Assembly (NCBI RefSeq): GCF_014764705.1
Contig: NZ_JACXXG010000003.1
Coordinates: 1 to 64,000 of the forward strand
Direction: 5' to 3'
DNA length: 64,000 nucleotides
From: Stutzerimonas kunmingensis
GTDB lineage: Bacteria; Pseudomonadota; Gammaproteobacteria; Pseudomonadales; Pseudomonadaceae
Positions 48,632 through 57,939 of this stretch are shown here, piece by piece (the stretch's first letter is position 1; the number at the start of each line of letters is the position of its first letter). The notes under the pieces were generated by a model. That model was not told where the DNA came from, did no database searches, and was given only the letters and a program-made list of their open reading frames with translations. A program made the position numbers and the translations under genes.

Positions 48632-49413
48632 GCCGTGGACTGAACTGGTTGCAAGCCCTGGCCGGCGGTCAGGTACTGGCAGGTTATCCGGCCTCGGTAA
48701 AGGTGGTCGATGGCACGCTCGGTGAGCGCGCCGCCCGCTATATCGCCGTGGTGCCGGATGCCGAGAATCCCTTCTCGCGCGCGCGCAACGGCGAGGTCGG
48801 CCTGCTCGATGGCTGGGCGCTGGGCCAGGCGCTGGACGAGGTGATCGCCGCCGATCGCGACAAGGCGGACAAGCGTGTGGTGGTTGCGGTGGTCGACGTG
48901 CCGAGCCAGGCCTATGGCCGCCGCGAGGAGGCGCTGGGCATTCACCAGGCGCTAGCCGGTGCCGTGGACGGCTATGCCCGTGCGCGGCTGGCCGGGCATC
49001 CGGTGATCGCGTTGCTGGTGGGCAAGGCCATGTCCGGCGCCTTTCTCGCCCACGGTTATCAGGCCCAGCGGATCATCGCCCTGCGCGATCCGGGCGTGAT
49101 GGTGCATGCCATGGGCAAGGCCGCCGCGGCGCGCATCACCCTGCGCAGCGTCGAGGAGCTGGAAGCGCTGGCCGAATCGGTGCCGCCGATGGCCTACGAC
49201 ATCGACAACTACGCGACCCTCGGCCTGCTCTGGGAAACCCTCTCGGTGGACAGCATCGAGCAGCCCTCGGCGGACGACCTGCAGCGGGTGCGCGACTGCC
49301 TGGACAAGGCCGTGGCGGACATCGGCAGCAGCAGCGACCTGCGCGGCCGACTCGGTGCGCCGAACCGCGAGGCGTCGTCGCGGGTGCGCGAGCTGTTGCG
49401 CGCGCAGTGGTAG
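48628..49413 (+). CDS. mdcE: Malonate decarboxylase gamma subunit
   Basis: MdcE is the second carboxyltransferase-like subunit. The 261-residue protein has SQAYGRREEALGIHQALAGA, ALLVGKAMSGAFLAHGYQA and MAYDIDNYATLGLLWETL. AAGGAG precedes the start, which overlaps mdcD by 4 bp. 71 bp separate it from mdcG. Confidence 0.96.
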   Translation: MSRGLNWLQALAGGQVLAGYPASVKVVDGTLGERAARYIAVVPDAENPFSRARNGEVGLLDGWALGQALDEVIAADRDKADKRVVVAVVDVPSQAYGRREEALGIHQALAGAVDGYARARLAGHPVIALLVGKAMSGAFLAHGYQAQRIIALRDPGVMVHAMGKAAAARITLRSVEELEALAESVPPMAYDIDNYATLGLLWETLSVDSIEQPSADDLQRVRDCLDKAVADIGSSSDLRGRLGAPNREASSRVRELLRAQW

Positions 49414-49484
49414 CGAACACCTGAGCGACAGTATCCGCCGAACCCATCAGCGACTCGACAACAACAATCACGAGGAGGCTGTAG

Positions 49485-50102
49485 ATGCACGACACTCCCC
49501 GCCCCCACGACCTGCTCTGGGGCATGCGTCCCGAGCAACTGCCGGCCGATGCGCCCGCCTGGGCGGTCGCTGTGCTCGCGGCTGGCCAGCCGGTGGTGGT
49601 GCGGCGTGCCGTCATCGCGCCTGGGCAGGTGGCGGTCGGGTTGCGCGGGGCGACGCGTGATCAACGCCTGGCCGCGCTGATGCCGGTTGAGGAGATTGGT
49701 CATCGGCTGGCGCCGGAAGATCTGCTCGCTCGTCAGGCCAGTGAGGATCTGCCGGTGTTCCGCGTGCTGGCCGAGCTACGCCCGTTGCTCGATGCGCTGG
49801 GGTATGTATGGGGCGTCACCGGCTCGGCGGGCTTTCAGCTCGCCACCGGACTGCCGACGGCGCATCCAGACAGCGATCTCGATCTGCTGCTCAGAACCGA
49901 GCATCCGCTGCCACGCAGCGAGGCGCGCCCGTTGCTGCAGCTGCTGGAACGCCGCGCCTGCCGCGTCGACCTGCAGCTGGAGACCCCGCTGGGCGGTGTG
50001 GCGCTCAGGGAATGGGCCGGTGACGGCGCGCGGGTGCTGGTCAAGACCGCGGATGGCCCCCGGCTGGTCGGCGATCCCTGGCAAGCGGGGCGTGCGGCAT
50101 GA
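49485..50102 (+). CDS. mdcG: Phosphoribosyl-dephospho-CoA transferase
   Basis: MdcG attaches the prosthetic group to MdcC. The 205-residue protein has the nucleotidyltransferase pattern GVTGSAGFQLATG and HPDSDLDLLLRT with the metal-binding Asp pair. GAGGAGG precedes the start. It overlaps mdcH by 4 bp. Confidence 0.95.
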   Translation: MHDTPRPHDLLWGMRPEQLPADAPAWAVAVLAAGQPVVVRRAVIAPGQVAVGLRGATRDQRLAALMPVEEIGHRLAPEDLLARQASEDLPVFRVLAELRPLLDALGYVWGVTGSAGFQLATGLPTAHPDSDLDLLLRTEHPLPRSEARPLLQLLERRACRVDLQLETPLGGVALREWAGDGARVLVKTADGPRLVGDPWQAGRAA

Positions 50103-51025
50103 GCAGCCTGTTCGCCTTTCCCGGCCAGGGCGCGCAGAAACCCGGCATGCTCCAGCGCCTGCCGCAGGAGCCCGAAGTGCACGAATGCCTGACGCAGGCC
50201 AGTGCGGTGCTGGGTGAGGATGCGCTGCTGCTTGATTCGGCCGACGCGTTGCAATCGACCCGTGCCGTGCAGCTTTGCCTGCTGATCGCCGGTGTCGCCG
50301 GAGCGCGGCTGCTGATGCGCGATGGCCAGCGGCCGGACTATGTCGCCGGGCTGTCCATCGGCGCCTATGCCGCGGCGGTGGTCGCCGGGGCGCTGGACTA
50401 TCGCGATGCGGTGCGACTGGTTGCGCTGCGTGGCGAGCTGATGCAGCGGGCGTACCCGCACGGCTACGGCATGACCGCCATCCTCGGCCTGTCGCTGGGC
50501 ACTGTCGAGGGCCTGCTGACGGAGGCCGCGGAGCCCGCCTACCTGGCCAATATCAACGCCGACAACCAGCTCGTCATCGCCGGCAGCGACGCCGCCATGG
50601 CCGCGGTCGCCGCCCGCGCCAAGGCCCTCGGCGCCTCCTGTGCGCGGCGCCTGGCGATGAGCGTGCCGTCGCATTGCGTGCTGCTCGAGCAGCCGGCGCG
50701 GCAGCTGGCCGAAGCCTTCGCCGACGTCAGCCTGCGCGCTCCGCAAGTTCGCTATCTGAGCAGCTCGTCCGCACGCCCGATATTCGATATCGAGCGTCTG
50801 CGCGACGACCTGGCCTTCAACATGTGCCGCGTCGTCGACTGGCACGGCACCCTGCGCACCGCCTACGAACGCGGCGTGCGTCTGCATATCGAACTGCCCC
50901 CGGGCTCGGTACTGACCGGCCTGGCACGACGGGTTTTCGAACAGGGTACGCTGGCCGCATTCGACGGCGCCCGGCTCGACACACTGGACGCCTTGCTGCG
51001 TCAGGAGGGCAGCCAGAGCCGATAG
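50099..51025 (+). CDS. mdcH: Malonyl-CoA:ACP transacylase of Mdc
   Basis: MdcH loads malonyl from malonyl-CoA onto holo-MdcC, starting the catalytic cycle. The 308-residue acyltransferase shows FPGQGAQKPGML, nucleophile Ser in VAGLSIGAYAAAVVAGA and a catalytic His in SVPSHCVLLE. It overlaps mdcG by 4 bp and is followed by madL after 120 bp. Confidence 0.95.
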   Translation: MSSLFAFPGQGAQKPGMLQRLPQEPEVHECLTQASAVLGEDALLLDSADALQSTRAVQLCLLIAGVAGARLLMRDGQRPDYVAGLSIGAYAAAVVAGALDYRDAVRLVALRGELMQRAYPHGYGMTAILGLSLGTVEGLLTEAAEPAYLANINADNQLVIAGSDAAMAAVAARAKALGASCARRLAMSVPSHCVLLEQPARQLAEAFADVSLRAPQVRYLSSSSARPIFDIERLRDDLAFNMCRVVDWHGTLRTAYERGVRLHIELPPGSVLTGLARRVFEQGTLAAFDGARLDTLDALLRQEGSQSR

Positions 51026-51145
51026 ACCGCGTGCACATTCAGCGCGAGCAAGCCTTACTCGCGGCTGATCGATGGATAAAAACAACTACCTCGACAACAC
51101 GCGCCAAGCCCTCTGCAGGCGGCGCAACCAAAAAGGACAAGAACA

Positions 51146-51544
51146 ATGATCATCTTTGGTGTGGCCTTCCTGGCCTTGTGTACCCTCACCGGCATTTTCG
51201 CCGGCGAGCTGCTGGGCAAGCTGCTGGGCGTACCGGCAAACGTCGGCGGCGTGGGTATCGCCATGGTCCTGCTGATCCTGCTCGGCAGCTACCTGAAGAA
51301 GCGCGGCCTGTTCAACATGGAGACCGAACAGGGGGTGAAATTCTGGAGTGCCGTGTACATCCCGATCGTGGTCGCGATGGCGGCACAACAGAACGTCTAT
51401 GGCGCCCTCAGCGGCGGCCCGATGGCCATTCTCGCCGGTGTGGCGGCTGTCGCAGTGGCCTTCGCGCTGGTGCCGGTGCTCGACCGGATCGGCCGAAAAA
51501 AGCTTGAAGCCGATGAAGCCAAGCCACTGACCACGGGGGGTTGA
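51146..51544 (+). CDS. madL: Malonate transporter subunit MadL
   Basis: The 132-residue membrane protein, with about four hydrophobic helices and LLILLGSYLKKRGLFNMETE, matches the small subunit of the MadLM sodium-dependent malonate importer (mdcL in Acinetobacter). AAGGAC precedes the start. It stops 3 bp before madM, with which it forms the permease. Confidence 0.92.
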   Translation: MIIFGVAFLALCTLTGIFAGELLGKLLGVPANVGGVGIAMVLLILLGSYLKKRGLFNMETEQGVKFWSAVYIPIVVAMAAQQNVYGALSGGPMAILAGVAAVAVAFALVPVLDRIGRKKLEADEAKPLTTGG

Positions 51545-51547
51545 TCC

Positions 51548-52312
51548 ATGTACGAATCTCTGATGAAAGTGATCTCCGGCTACGGCCTGATCAGCGGCTT
51601 CGCCATCATCGGCGCGACCATGTGGATCTCCTACTGGCTGTCGGACAAGCTCACCAACGGCCGCCTGCACGGCTCGGCGGTCGCCATCCTCATCGGCCTG
51701 TTGCTGTCGTACATCGGCGGCGTGGTGACCGGCGGGCAGAAGGGCCTGGTGGATATCGCGCTGTTCTCCGGCATCGGCCTGCTCGGCGGCGCCATGCTGC
51801 GTGATTTCGCCATCGTCGCCACCGGTTTCGGCGTCAGCGTCGAGGAGCTCAAGCGCGCCGGTCTGGTGGGTGTGCTGGCGCTGTTCGTCGGCGTGTTCTC
51901 CTCCTTCATCGCCGGTGTCGCGGTGGCCATGGCGTTCGGCTACACCGACGCGGTCAGCCTGACCACCATCGGCACGGGCGCTGTGACCTACATCGTCGGC
52001 CCGGTCACCGGCGCGGCGATTGGCGCCAGCTCCGAAGTCATGGCGCTGTCGATCGCCGCAGCTCTGGTCAAGGCGATTCTGGTGATGATCGCGACGCCGT
52101 TCGTGGCGCCGATGATCGGCCTGAACAACCCCCGTGCGGCGGTGATCTTCGGCGGCCTGATCGGTACCTCCAGCGGTGTGGCCGGCGGCCTGGCGGCCAC
52201 CGATGCCCGCCTGGTGCCCTACGGCTGCCTGACTGCGGCGTTCTACACCGCGCTGGGCTGCCTGCTCGGGCCATCGCTGCTGTTCTTCGTCATGCGCGGA
52301 TTGTTGGGCTAA
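51548..52312 (+). CDS. madM: Malonate transporter subunit MadM
   Basis: The 254-residue polytopic membrane protein starts MYESLMKVISGYGLISGFAI and has GLIGTSSGVAGGLAATDARL near its end, matching MadM. It brings malonate into the cell for the decarboxylase made by the same operon. MdcF-type carriers are absent. No T-tailed terminator was seen after it. Confidence 0.92.
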   Translation: MYESLMKVISGYGLISGFAIIGATMWISYWLSDKLTNGRLHGSAVAILIGLLLSYIGGVVTGGQKGLVDIALFSGIGLLGGAMLRDFAIVATGFGVSVEELKRAGLVGVLALFVGVFSSFIAGVAVAMAFGYTDAVSLTTIGTGAVTYIVGPVTGAAIGASSEVMALSIAAALVKAILVMIATPFVAPMIGLNNPRAAVIFGGLIGTSSGVAGGLAATDARLVPYGCLTAAFYTALGCLLGPSLLFFVMRGLLG

Positions 52313-52501
52313 CCGCTGCGCCGGTGAGCGGCCGGGCTCGGTCCTGTCGCTCCAGGCGAGCGCGGTTCCGCAGCGCGTTCCATGGATGCCTCGAGTCTCC
52401 CGTCCGCGTCATCCGAACGTGGGGGTTACAGCGCTCGCATTTTCTGGCAGGGTAGGCTTCGAATCGCGACAGAATGCCGCAAGCGGCGCTGACGCGAATC
52501 G

Positions 52502-52710
52502 ATGTGATTGCGGGAGAGACTGCCGCATGGCAGCGCCGAAGGAGCAACCGCCCCGGAAACTCTCAGGCAAAAGGACCGCTATCACTGCTGACACTCTGAA
52601 GAGCCGCCCGGTTTTCGTCGCCGGGCGCACCGAAGGAGCAAGCGAGCCGTCACGCGCTCGTGAATCTCTCAGGTCCAGAACAGAGGGGGCGCCCGCCGCG
52701 CGTTGGGCGC
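52502..52710 (+). promoter_or_regulatory. Tandem glycine riboswitch
   Basis: Two gcvT-type aptamers lie head to tail. The first has GCGCCGAAGGAGCAA and AAACTCTCAGGCAAAAGGAC with GCGG/CCGC closing (about 52510-52579); the second has CACCGAAGGAGCAAG and ATCTCTCAGGTCCAGAAC with CTCTG/CAGAG closing (about 52594-52685). A GCGCCC/GGGCGC hairpin (52689-52710) follows and may be the expression platform. It precedes the DadA-like gene and should turn it on with glycine. Confidence 0.93.
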
Positions 52711-52747
52711 ACGGGCTATGACCCCCTGACGTTCTGGAGCGACAACA

Positions 52748-54007
52748 ATGAAAACAATCGCAGTCATCGGTGGCGGTATCACCGGCGTCACCACCGCCTA
52801 TGCCCTGGCCAAGCGCGGCTTCTCGGTCACCCTGCTGGAAAAGCACCGCTACGCTGCGATGGAAACCTCGTTCGCCAACGGCGGCCAGCTGTCGGCCTCC
52901 AATGCCGAGGTCTGGAACCACTGGTCGACCATCGTCAAGGGCCTCAAGTGGATGCTCAAGAGCGATGCGCCGCTGCTGGTCAATCCCAAGCCCAGCTGGC
53001 ACAAGCTCTCCTGGTTCGCCGAGTTCATCGGCTCGATCCCCAATTACCGGCAGAACACCGTCGAAACCGCGCGTCTGGCCATCGCCGCGCGCGAGCATCT
53101 GTTCGCCTGGGCGGAAGCCGAAGGCATCGACTTCGACCTGAAGAAGAAGGGCATCCTGCACATCTACCGCGACAAGGCCGGTTTCGAGCATGCCGGGCTG
53201 GTCTCGCGCCTGCTTGCCGAAGGCGGTCTGCCGCGGCGCAGCGTGACGCCGGAAGAGATGCGCGCCATCGAACCGACCCTGGCCGGCACCTATTACGGTG
53301 GCTACTTCACCGAGTGCGATTCCACCGGCGACATCCACAAGTTCACTCATGGTCTGGCCACGGCGATCGAGCGCCTCGGCGTGCGCTGCCTGTATGGCGA
53401 GGACGTGCAGGCGGTGGCCACTGACGGCAAGCGCGCGACCGTGACGCTGGGCGGCGTTGCCGGTGGCGAGCGGCTGGAGTTCGACGGCCTGGTGATCTGC
53501 GCCGGCACCGCCAGCCGCGATCTCGCCGCGCAGCTCGGCGACCGGGTGAACATCTATCCGGTCAAGGGCTACTCGATCACGGTCAACCTGGCCGACGAAG
53601 TCAGCCGTGCCTCGGCACCCATCGTCAGCCTGCTCGACGATGAAACCAAGCTGGTCAGCAGCCGCCTCGGCGACGACCGCTTCCGCGTCGCCGGCACCGC
53701 CGAGTTCAACGGCTACAACCGCGACATCCGTGCCGATCGCATCCGCCCGCTGGTGGACTGGGTCAACCAGTGCTTCCCCGGCGTCAACACCCGCAGCGTA
53801 GTGCCCTGGGCCGGCCTGCGGCCGATGATGCCGAACATGATGCCCAAGGTCGGCCGTGGCAGTTCGCCCTGCGTGTTCTACAACACCGGCCACGGGCACC
53901 TTGGCTGGACGCTGAGCGCGATCACCGCGGACATGGTCGGTGACGTGGTGGCGCAAAGCCTGGGCCGGCCGGCTCCGGTCGCATCCGGGCAGACAGCCGT
54001 CGCCTAA
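52748..54007 (+). CDS. DadA-like FAD amino-acid dehydrogenase
   Basis: The 419-residue flavoprotein has a Rossmann FAD site IGGGITGVTTAYALAKRGFS (residues 7-26), SFANGGQLSASNAEVW and the C-terminal FYNTGHGHLGWTLSAITAD, the DadA signatures. DadA enzymes oxidise D-amino acids to keto acids. Control by a glycine riboswitch suggests glycine or a related compound as substrate, which is an inference. GGAG precedes the start. It lies between the malonate operon and mdcR. Confidence 0.92.
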   Translation: MKTIAVIGGGITGVTTAYALAKRGFSVTLLEKHRYAAMETSFANGGQLSASNAEVWNHWSTIVKGLKWMLKSDAPLLVNPKPSWHKLSWFAEFIGSIPNYRQNTVETARLAIAAREHLFAWAEAEGIDFDLKKKGILHIYRDKAGFEHAGLVSRLLAEGGLPRRSVTPEEMRAIEPTLAGTYYGGYFTECDSTGDIHKFTHGLATAIERLGVRCLYGEDVQAVATDGKRATVTLGGVAGGERLEFDGLVICAGTASRDLAAQLGDRVNIYPVKGYSITVNLADEVSRASAPIVSLLDDETKLVSSRLGDDRFRVAGTAEFNGYNRDIRADRIRPLVDWVNQCFPGVNTRSVVPWAGLRPMMPNMMPKVGRGSSPCVFYNTGHGHLGWTLSAITADMVGDVVAQSLGRPAPVASGQTAVA

Positions 54008-54016
54008 TGCGGCGGT

Positions 54017-54050
54017 CGTAGGGTGGAAGACGGCGAAGCCTCTTCCACCG
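54017..54050. repeat. Dispersed hairpin repeat copy
   Basis: CGTAGGGTGGAAGAC, then GGCGAAG, then CCTCTTCCACCG. It lies 9 bp after the DadA-like gene, between convergent genes. Confidence 0.8.
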
Positions 54051-54106
54051 CTGCGGCGCCCATCTAATCATCTTCCCGTCCCGCTCGGCCGCATGCGGAC
54101 GCTGCT

Positions 54107-55024
54107 TCAGCTCGGGTGTTTCAGGCTGTACATCCGGCATTCGGCGAGCAGCGCCAGCAGGTTGGGGTCGCGCTCCTTGGCCTTTAGAAACACCACGCCG
54201 ATGTGCTGCTGCAGGTGATAGCGCGCCTGCAGCGGTATCAATCGCACCCGCGATTCGTAGACCATGCCCACCCGCCCCGGCAGCAGCGCGTAACCGACCC
54301 CGGAATTGACCATGCTGAGCAGCGTGAAGATGTCGTTCACCTGCATCGCCACCTTCGGCTCGAAACCCGCTAGCTGGAACACCCGGTTGCCGTCCTGATG
54401 GGTGGCGAAGCCTTGGGACAGGGTGATGAAAGTGGCGTCACGCAGATCGCTGAGATCCACTTCGCTCTGGTTGGCGAACGGCGAGTCGGCTGGCGCGGCG
54501 AGGAAAATGTCGTCGGAAAACAGCTGCACCTGGGCACAGTCCGGGTCGGCGACGCTCTCGTTGAGCGACACCAGAATGGCGTCCAGCTCCATGTTCTTCA
54601 GCTTGTAGAGCAGGTCGACGTTGGAGCCCAGGATCAGGTCGATGTTGAGCTCGCTGCGGCGCAGCTTCAGGCCCATGATCAGCTGCGGCACGGTCTTCAC
54701 CGTCAGCGAGTAGAGCGCACCGAGCTTGAAGCGCTCGGCCGAGAAACCGGCCGCTTCGCGGGTACGCCGCACCGTCTCGAGCACATCCTTGACCAGCTGC
54801 TGGGCACGCTCTTCGAGTACATAGGCACTTTCCAGCGGAATCAGGTTGCGCCCCTCGTGCTTGAACAGCGGGCATCGCAACGCGCTTTCAAGCGAGTGGA
54901 TGGCGCGATGCACGCTGACGTTGCTGGTGTTCAGCTCGACCGCGGCCTTGCCCAGATTGCCGCTGCGCATGAAGGCCAGAAACACTTCCAGCTTCTTCAG
55001 GGTCAGTTCTTCGTCGATCTGCAT
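54107..55024 (-). CDS. mdcR: LysR-family malonate regulator
   Basis: The 305-residue regulator starts with LKKLEVFLAFMRSGNLGKAA and NTSNVSVHRAIHSLESALRC, almost word for word the Klebsiella MdcR helix-turn-helix. It carries PLFKHEGRNLIPL and the same effector domain (GALYSLTVKTVPQLIMGLKL). MdcR activates the mdc operon with malonate. It is on the opposite strand to the operon and separated from it by the dadA-like unit. Confidence 0.93.
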   Translation of the reverse strand: MQIDEELTLKKLEVFLAFMRSGNLGKAAVELNTSNVSVHRAIHSLESALRCPLFKHEGRNLIPLESAYVLEERAQQLVKDVLETVRRTREAAGFSAERFKLGALYSLTVKTVPQLIMGLKLRRSELNIDLILGSNVDLLYKLKNMELDAILVSLNESVADPDCAQVQLFSDDIFLAAPADSPFANQSEVDLSDLRDATFITLSQGFATHQDGNRVFQLAGFEPKVAMQVNDIFTLLSMVNSGVGYALLPGRVGMVYESRVRLIPLQARYHLQQHIGVVFLKAKERDPNLLALLAECRMYSLKHPS

Positions 55025-55104
55025 GGCCGTTGCTCCGCGGTCGGGCAGACGATTATGCCGAACTCGTACTCAGGCGGGGCGCGAAAGCGGAGCAGTGCAG
55101 GCGA

Positions 55105-55329
55105 TCAGGGCAGGGCGAGTTCTTCGTCTTCCGGAATCTCGTCCGTGACGTACACGCGTGCGTGTTCGCTCTGGGCGTCCTCGATACGCAAGCCGAAATA
55201 GGTTTCGTCATTGGCATCCCAGAACGCCTCGACCTGCTCAAGCGAGGCCTGCTCCAGCAGGACCTGCCCGGAGTGTTCGAGGATGATGGAATAGCGGCGA
55301 TTGGCGGGCATGTGAGTGACTCTGATCAT
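55105..55329 (-). CDS. Small conserved hypothetical protein
   Basis: The 74-residue acidic protein has the pattern NRRYSIILEHSGQVLLEQ and WDANDETYFGLRIED, with an alpha/beta composition. I do not recognise a domain of known function. The initiator and spacing are reasonable. It lies upstream of mdcR on the same strand, but no link is apparent. Confidence 0.55.
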   Translation of the reverse strand: MIRVTHMPANRRYSIILEHSGQVLLEQASLEQVEAFWDANDETYFGLRIEDAQSEHARVYVTDEIPEDEELALP

Positions 55330-55491
55330 CGAAAGGCTGCAGGCGCAGCTGTGATGTCATTTTGTCACTTCAGCGGGCTTAATCCTCGCCCGTTCATCGG
55401 CCGCCAGCGTTTGGCTGCCGAACGGTTACCCCGCACATCCGTTCGCGGAGTCAGCTCCTAGACAGTTGGTACTGCATGACTAAGCGACTAT

Positions 55492-56394
55492 TCAGCGCGC
55501 GGGGATTGCGGTGACGGATACGCCCAACAGGTGCTGCTGGCCCGGTTGCAAGACCACGGCGTCGTCCAGCACGTTGGCTGTCTCGATGCAGGCCATGCGC
55601 TGCCAGGCGTCGTCGGCGAAGCTGGACAGGCGCTTGGCCTTGTCGATCCAGGGGTTCCACAGCACCGCTGATCGCGAGCCTCGGGTGGTCAGCTGGATGC
55701 TGCGTTTCCATGCCGGGTCGATGAGCTTCAGGGTCGTCGGGAGCTGCAAGTAGATGCGGTCGGTTTCGCCGTTGAACGCCAGGTCTCCGTTCTGCTGCTG
55801 GCGCTGCTGCCAATCCAGCAGCGTATCGATGTAGGGGCAGCCGGCCAGGCCTTCGACGCGAACCTGATGGATGTCGCTGACGGCGAAGTAGCTGTGCAGG
55901 GCCTGGCTGATCGTGACTGCCTCCGTGCCGACGTTGCGGCTGCTGAGGCTGAGCTCCAGTTCGTCGGCCAGGCGGATCTGCAGTGTCAGTTCGACCCGGT
56001 GCGGCCAGCCCGGCAGTGCGTCGAGCGCCTGCGGGCAGTGGAACTCGAGAGTCGCCGTATCGCCTTCGCCGTGCTGCTTCCGCAATTGCCAGGGCAGGGC
56101 GCGCACCAAGCCGTGGAAGGGCGCGGGTTGCTCGCCGTGGTAGCTCGCCTGGACCTCTTGTGGGTTGCGCGCCAGATCGCCGAACCACGGCCAACACACG
56201 GGTACGCCTCCGCGTACCGATTGGCCCTGTTCGAAGGCGGCCTCCTCGCTAAGCCAGATGATCGGCGGCGCATCGCCCTGGCGATAGCTGAGGATCTGCG
56301 CGCCCTGTTCGGCGATCAGCAGTTCGTCCTCACCGCGGCGTACTCGCCAGCAGGCGAGCTGGTTCATTTCGATGCGTTGGATATCGACAGGCAT
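55492..56394 (-). CDS. D-hexose-6-phosphate mutarotase
   Basis: The 300-residue protein is a YeaD-type aldose 1-epimerase for glucose 6-phosphate: GAQILSYRQGDAPPIIWLSE, RGGVPVCWPWFGDLA, HGLVRALPWQ and SDIHQVRVEGLAGCPYIDTL are family signatures. It interconverts alpha and beta anomers. ATG 56394 (MPVDIQRIEM) was chosen by alignment, with a weak GAGA site. Cytoplasmic; alone in its unit. Confidence 0.9.
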   Translation of the reverse strand: MPVDIQRIEMNQLACWRVRRGEDELLIAEQGAQILSYRQGDAPPIIWLSEEAAFEQGQSVRGGVPVCWPWFGDLARNPQEVQASYHGEQPAPFHGLVRALPWQLRKQHGEGDTATLEFHCPQALDALPGWPHRVELTLQIRLADELELSLSSRNVGTEAVTISQALHSYFAVSDIHQVRVEGLAGCPYIDTLLDWQQRQQQNGDLAFNGETDRIYLQLPTTLKLIDPAWKRSIQLTTRGSRSAVLWNPWIDKAKRLSSFADDAWQRMACIETANVLDDAVVLQPGQQHLLGVSVTAIPAR

Positions 56395-56494
56395 GGGGAA
56401 TCTCGTAAGGGTTCGGGATCTGCGTCTGACCGCAGAGTGAAGGCGGGATTCAGAAAGGGTCACTGCCTCCTTGCGCAAGGAGGCAGTGCGGGAA

Positions 56495-57184
56495 TCAGCG
56501 TCCCTGGCAGGCGTCGACCCGCAGCCAGCGCTCCAGCAGTTTGAAGCCCTGCATCAGCACGAAGGCGATCAGCAGATAGATCAGGCCGGCGGTGAGGAAC
56601 ATTTCCTCGTGCAGGTAGGTGCGGGCGGCGATCTTGCGCGCCATGCCGGTCAGTTCCAGCAGCGTGATGGTGCTGGCCAGGGCGCTGGCCTTGAGCATCA
56701 GGATCACTTCGTTGCTGTAGGCCGGCAGGCCGATGCGCGTCGCGCGCGGCAGGATGATGTGCAGCAGAGCCTGCGCCCGTGACATGCCCAGCGCCCGTGC
56801 GGCTTCGACTTCACCCGGCGGCACGTTCTGGATCGCTCCGCGGATGATCTCGGCGATATAGGCGGCGGTGTGCAGGGTCATGGTGATGATCGCGCACCAG
56901 TACGGGTCACGCAGGTACGGCCAGAGCGCGCTTTGGCGCACGATTTCGAACTGCGCCATGCCGTAGTAGACCAGGAACAGTTGCACCAGCAGCGGGGTGC
57001 CGCGGAAGAAGAAGATGTAGCCATAGGGCAGCGCGCGTATGGCCAGCAGGCGGGAGGAGCGGGCAATGCCCAGCGGCACGGCGAGGATCAGCCCGGCGAC
57101 GACCGAAACACCGACCAGTTGCAGCGTCAGCCAGGCGCCTTCGATGAAGCTCGGCAGCCACTTGATGAAGATTTCCCAGGTCAT
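56495..57184 (-). CDS. Amino-acid ABC transporter permease (HisM type)
   Basis: The 229-residue permease has about five hydrophobic helices and the EAA loop GEVEAARALGMSRAQALLHI, followed by LPAYSNEVILMLKASALAS. It pairs with the permease at 57181, whose stop overlaps its start (ATGA). The unit imports a polar amino acid, likely basic (His, Arg, Lys, ornithine) as for HisM/AotM relatives. Confidence 0.92.
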   Translation of the reverse strand: MTWEIFIKWLPSFIEGAWLTLQLVGVSVVAGLILAVPLGIARSSRLLAIRALPYGYIFFFRGTPLLVQLFLVYYGMAQFEIVRQSALWPYLRDPYWCAIITMTLHTAAYIAEIIRGAIQNVPPGEVEAARALGMSRAQALLHIILPRATRIGLPAYSNEVILMLKASALASTITLLELTGMARKIAARTYLHEEMFLTAGLIYLLIAFVLMQGFKLLERWLRVDACQGR

Positions 57185-57876
57185 GCTGCGCTCCGCACGA
57201 AGCCACGGCCGGCACGTTTTTCGAGGAAGTGCATGCCGATCATGGCGACGATGGTCAGGCACAGGTAGATGAAGGCCGCGACCAGGAAGAAGGTGAAAGG
57301 CTCCTTGCTGGCGGTCACGGCGATCTGCGAGCGGCGCATGATCTCTTCCAGGCCGATGACGGATACCAGTGCCGTGTCCTTCATCAGGATCATGAACAGA
57401 TTGCCCAGACCCGGCAGCGCCAGGCGCCACATCTGCGGCAGGATCAGCCGCGTGAAGATCTGCCGTTTGCCCAGCCCCAGGGCCAGGCCAGCCTCACGGT
57501 GTCCCTTAGGAATGGCCAGCAGCGCCCCGCGGAAGACTTCGGTGGCGTAGGCGCCGAAGCACAAACCAAGGGCGATGGTGCCGGCGGCGAACGGGCTGAG
57601 GGCCAGGTTCTCGATGCCGAACAGCTCGCCGATACCGCGAATCAGGCTGATGGTGCCGAAATAGATCAGCAGTACCCAGAGCAATTCGGGTACGCCGCGC
57701 ACGATGGTCGAATAGGTGCCCCCGAGCCAGCGCAGCGCACTGTAGGGTGAGGTCTTGGCGAGAGCGCCGAGCAGACCGAGCACCAGCCCCAGCGCCAGGG
57801 AGGCGAGGGCCAGTTGAATGGTCATCCAGGTGCCGGCGATAAGCGCCGGACCGAATCCGTGAAGGTCAGGAATCAT
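57181..57876 (-). CDS. Amino-acid ABC transporter permease (HisQ type)
   Basis: The 231-residue permease has RGVPELLWVLLIYFGTISLI and the EAA loop PKGHREAGLALGLGKRQIFT, then LPGLGNLFMILMKDTALVSV. It forms the heterodimeric channel with the downstream HisM-type gene. A stem-loop separates it from the binding-protein gene. Confidence 0.92.
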   Translation of the reverse strand: MIPDLHGFGPALIAGTWMTIQLALASLALGLVLGLLGALAKTSPYSALRWLGGTYSTIVRGVPELLWVLLIYFGTISLIRGIGELFGIENLALSPFAAGTIALGLCFGAYATEVFRGALLAIPKGHREAGLALGLGKRQIFTRLILPQMWRLALPGLGNLFMILMKDTALVSVIGLEEIMRRSQIAVTASKEPFTFFLVAAFIYLCLTIVAMIGMHFLEKRAGRGFVRSAA

Positions 57877-57890
57877 AGAAGCTCAAACAC

Positions 57891-57928
57891 CGAAGCCCGG
57901 TCGGCCAGTTTCAGGCGACCGGGCTTCG
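57891..57928. terminator. Stem-loop after the binding-protein gene
   Basis: CGAAGCCCGGTCG and CGACCGGGCTTCG are a perfect 13-bp inverted repeat. It lies after the binding-protein stop with no T-run, as expected for a partial terminator or a structure protecting the abundant upstream mRNA. Confidence 0.7.
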
Positions 57929-57939
57929 GCTCGGTTGGA

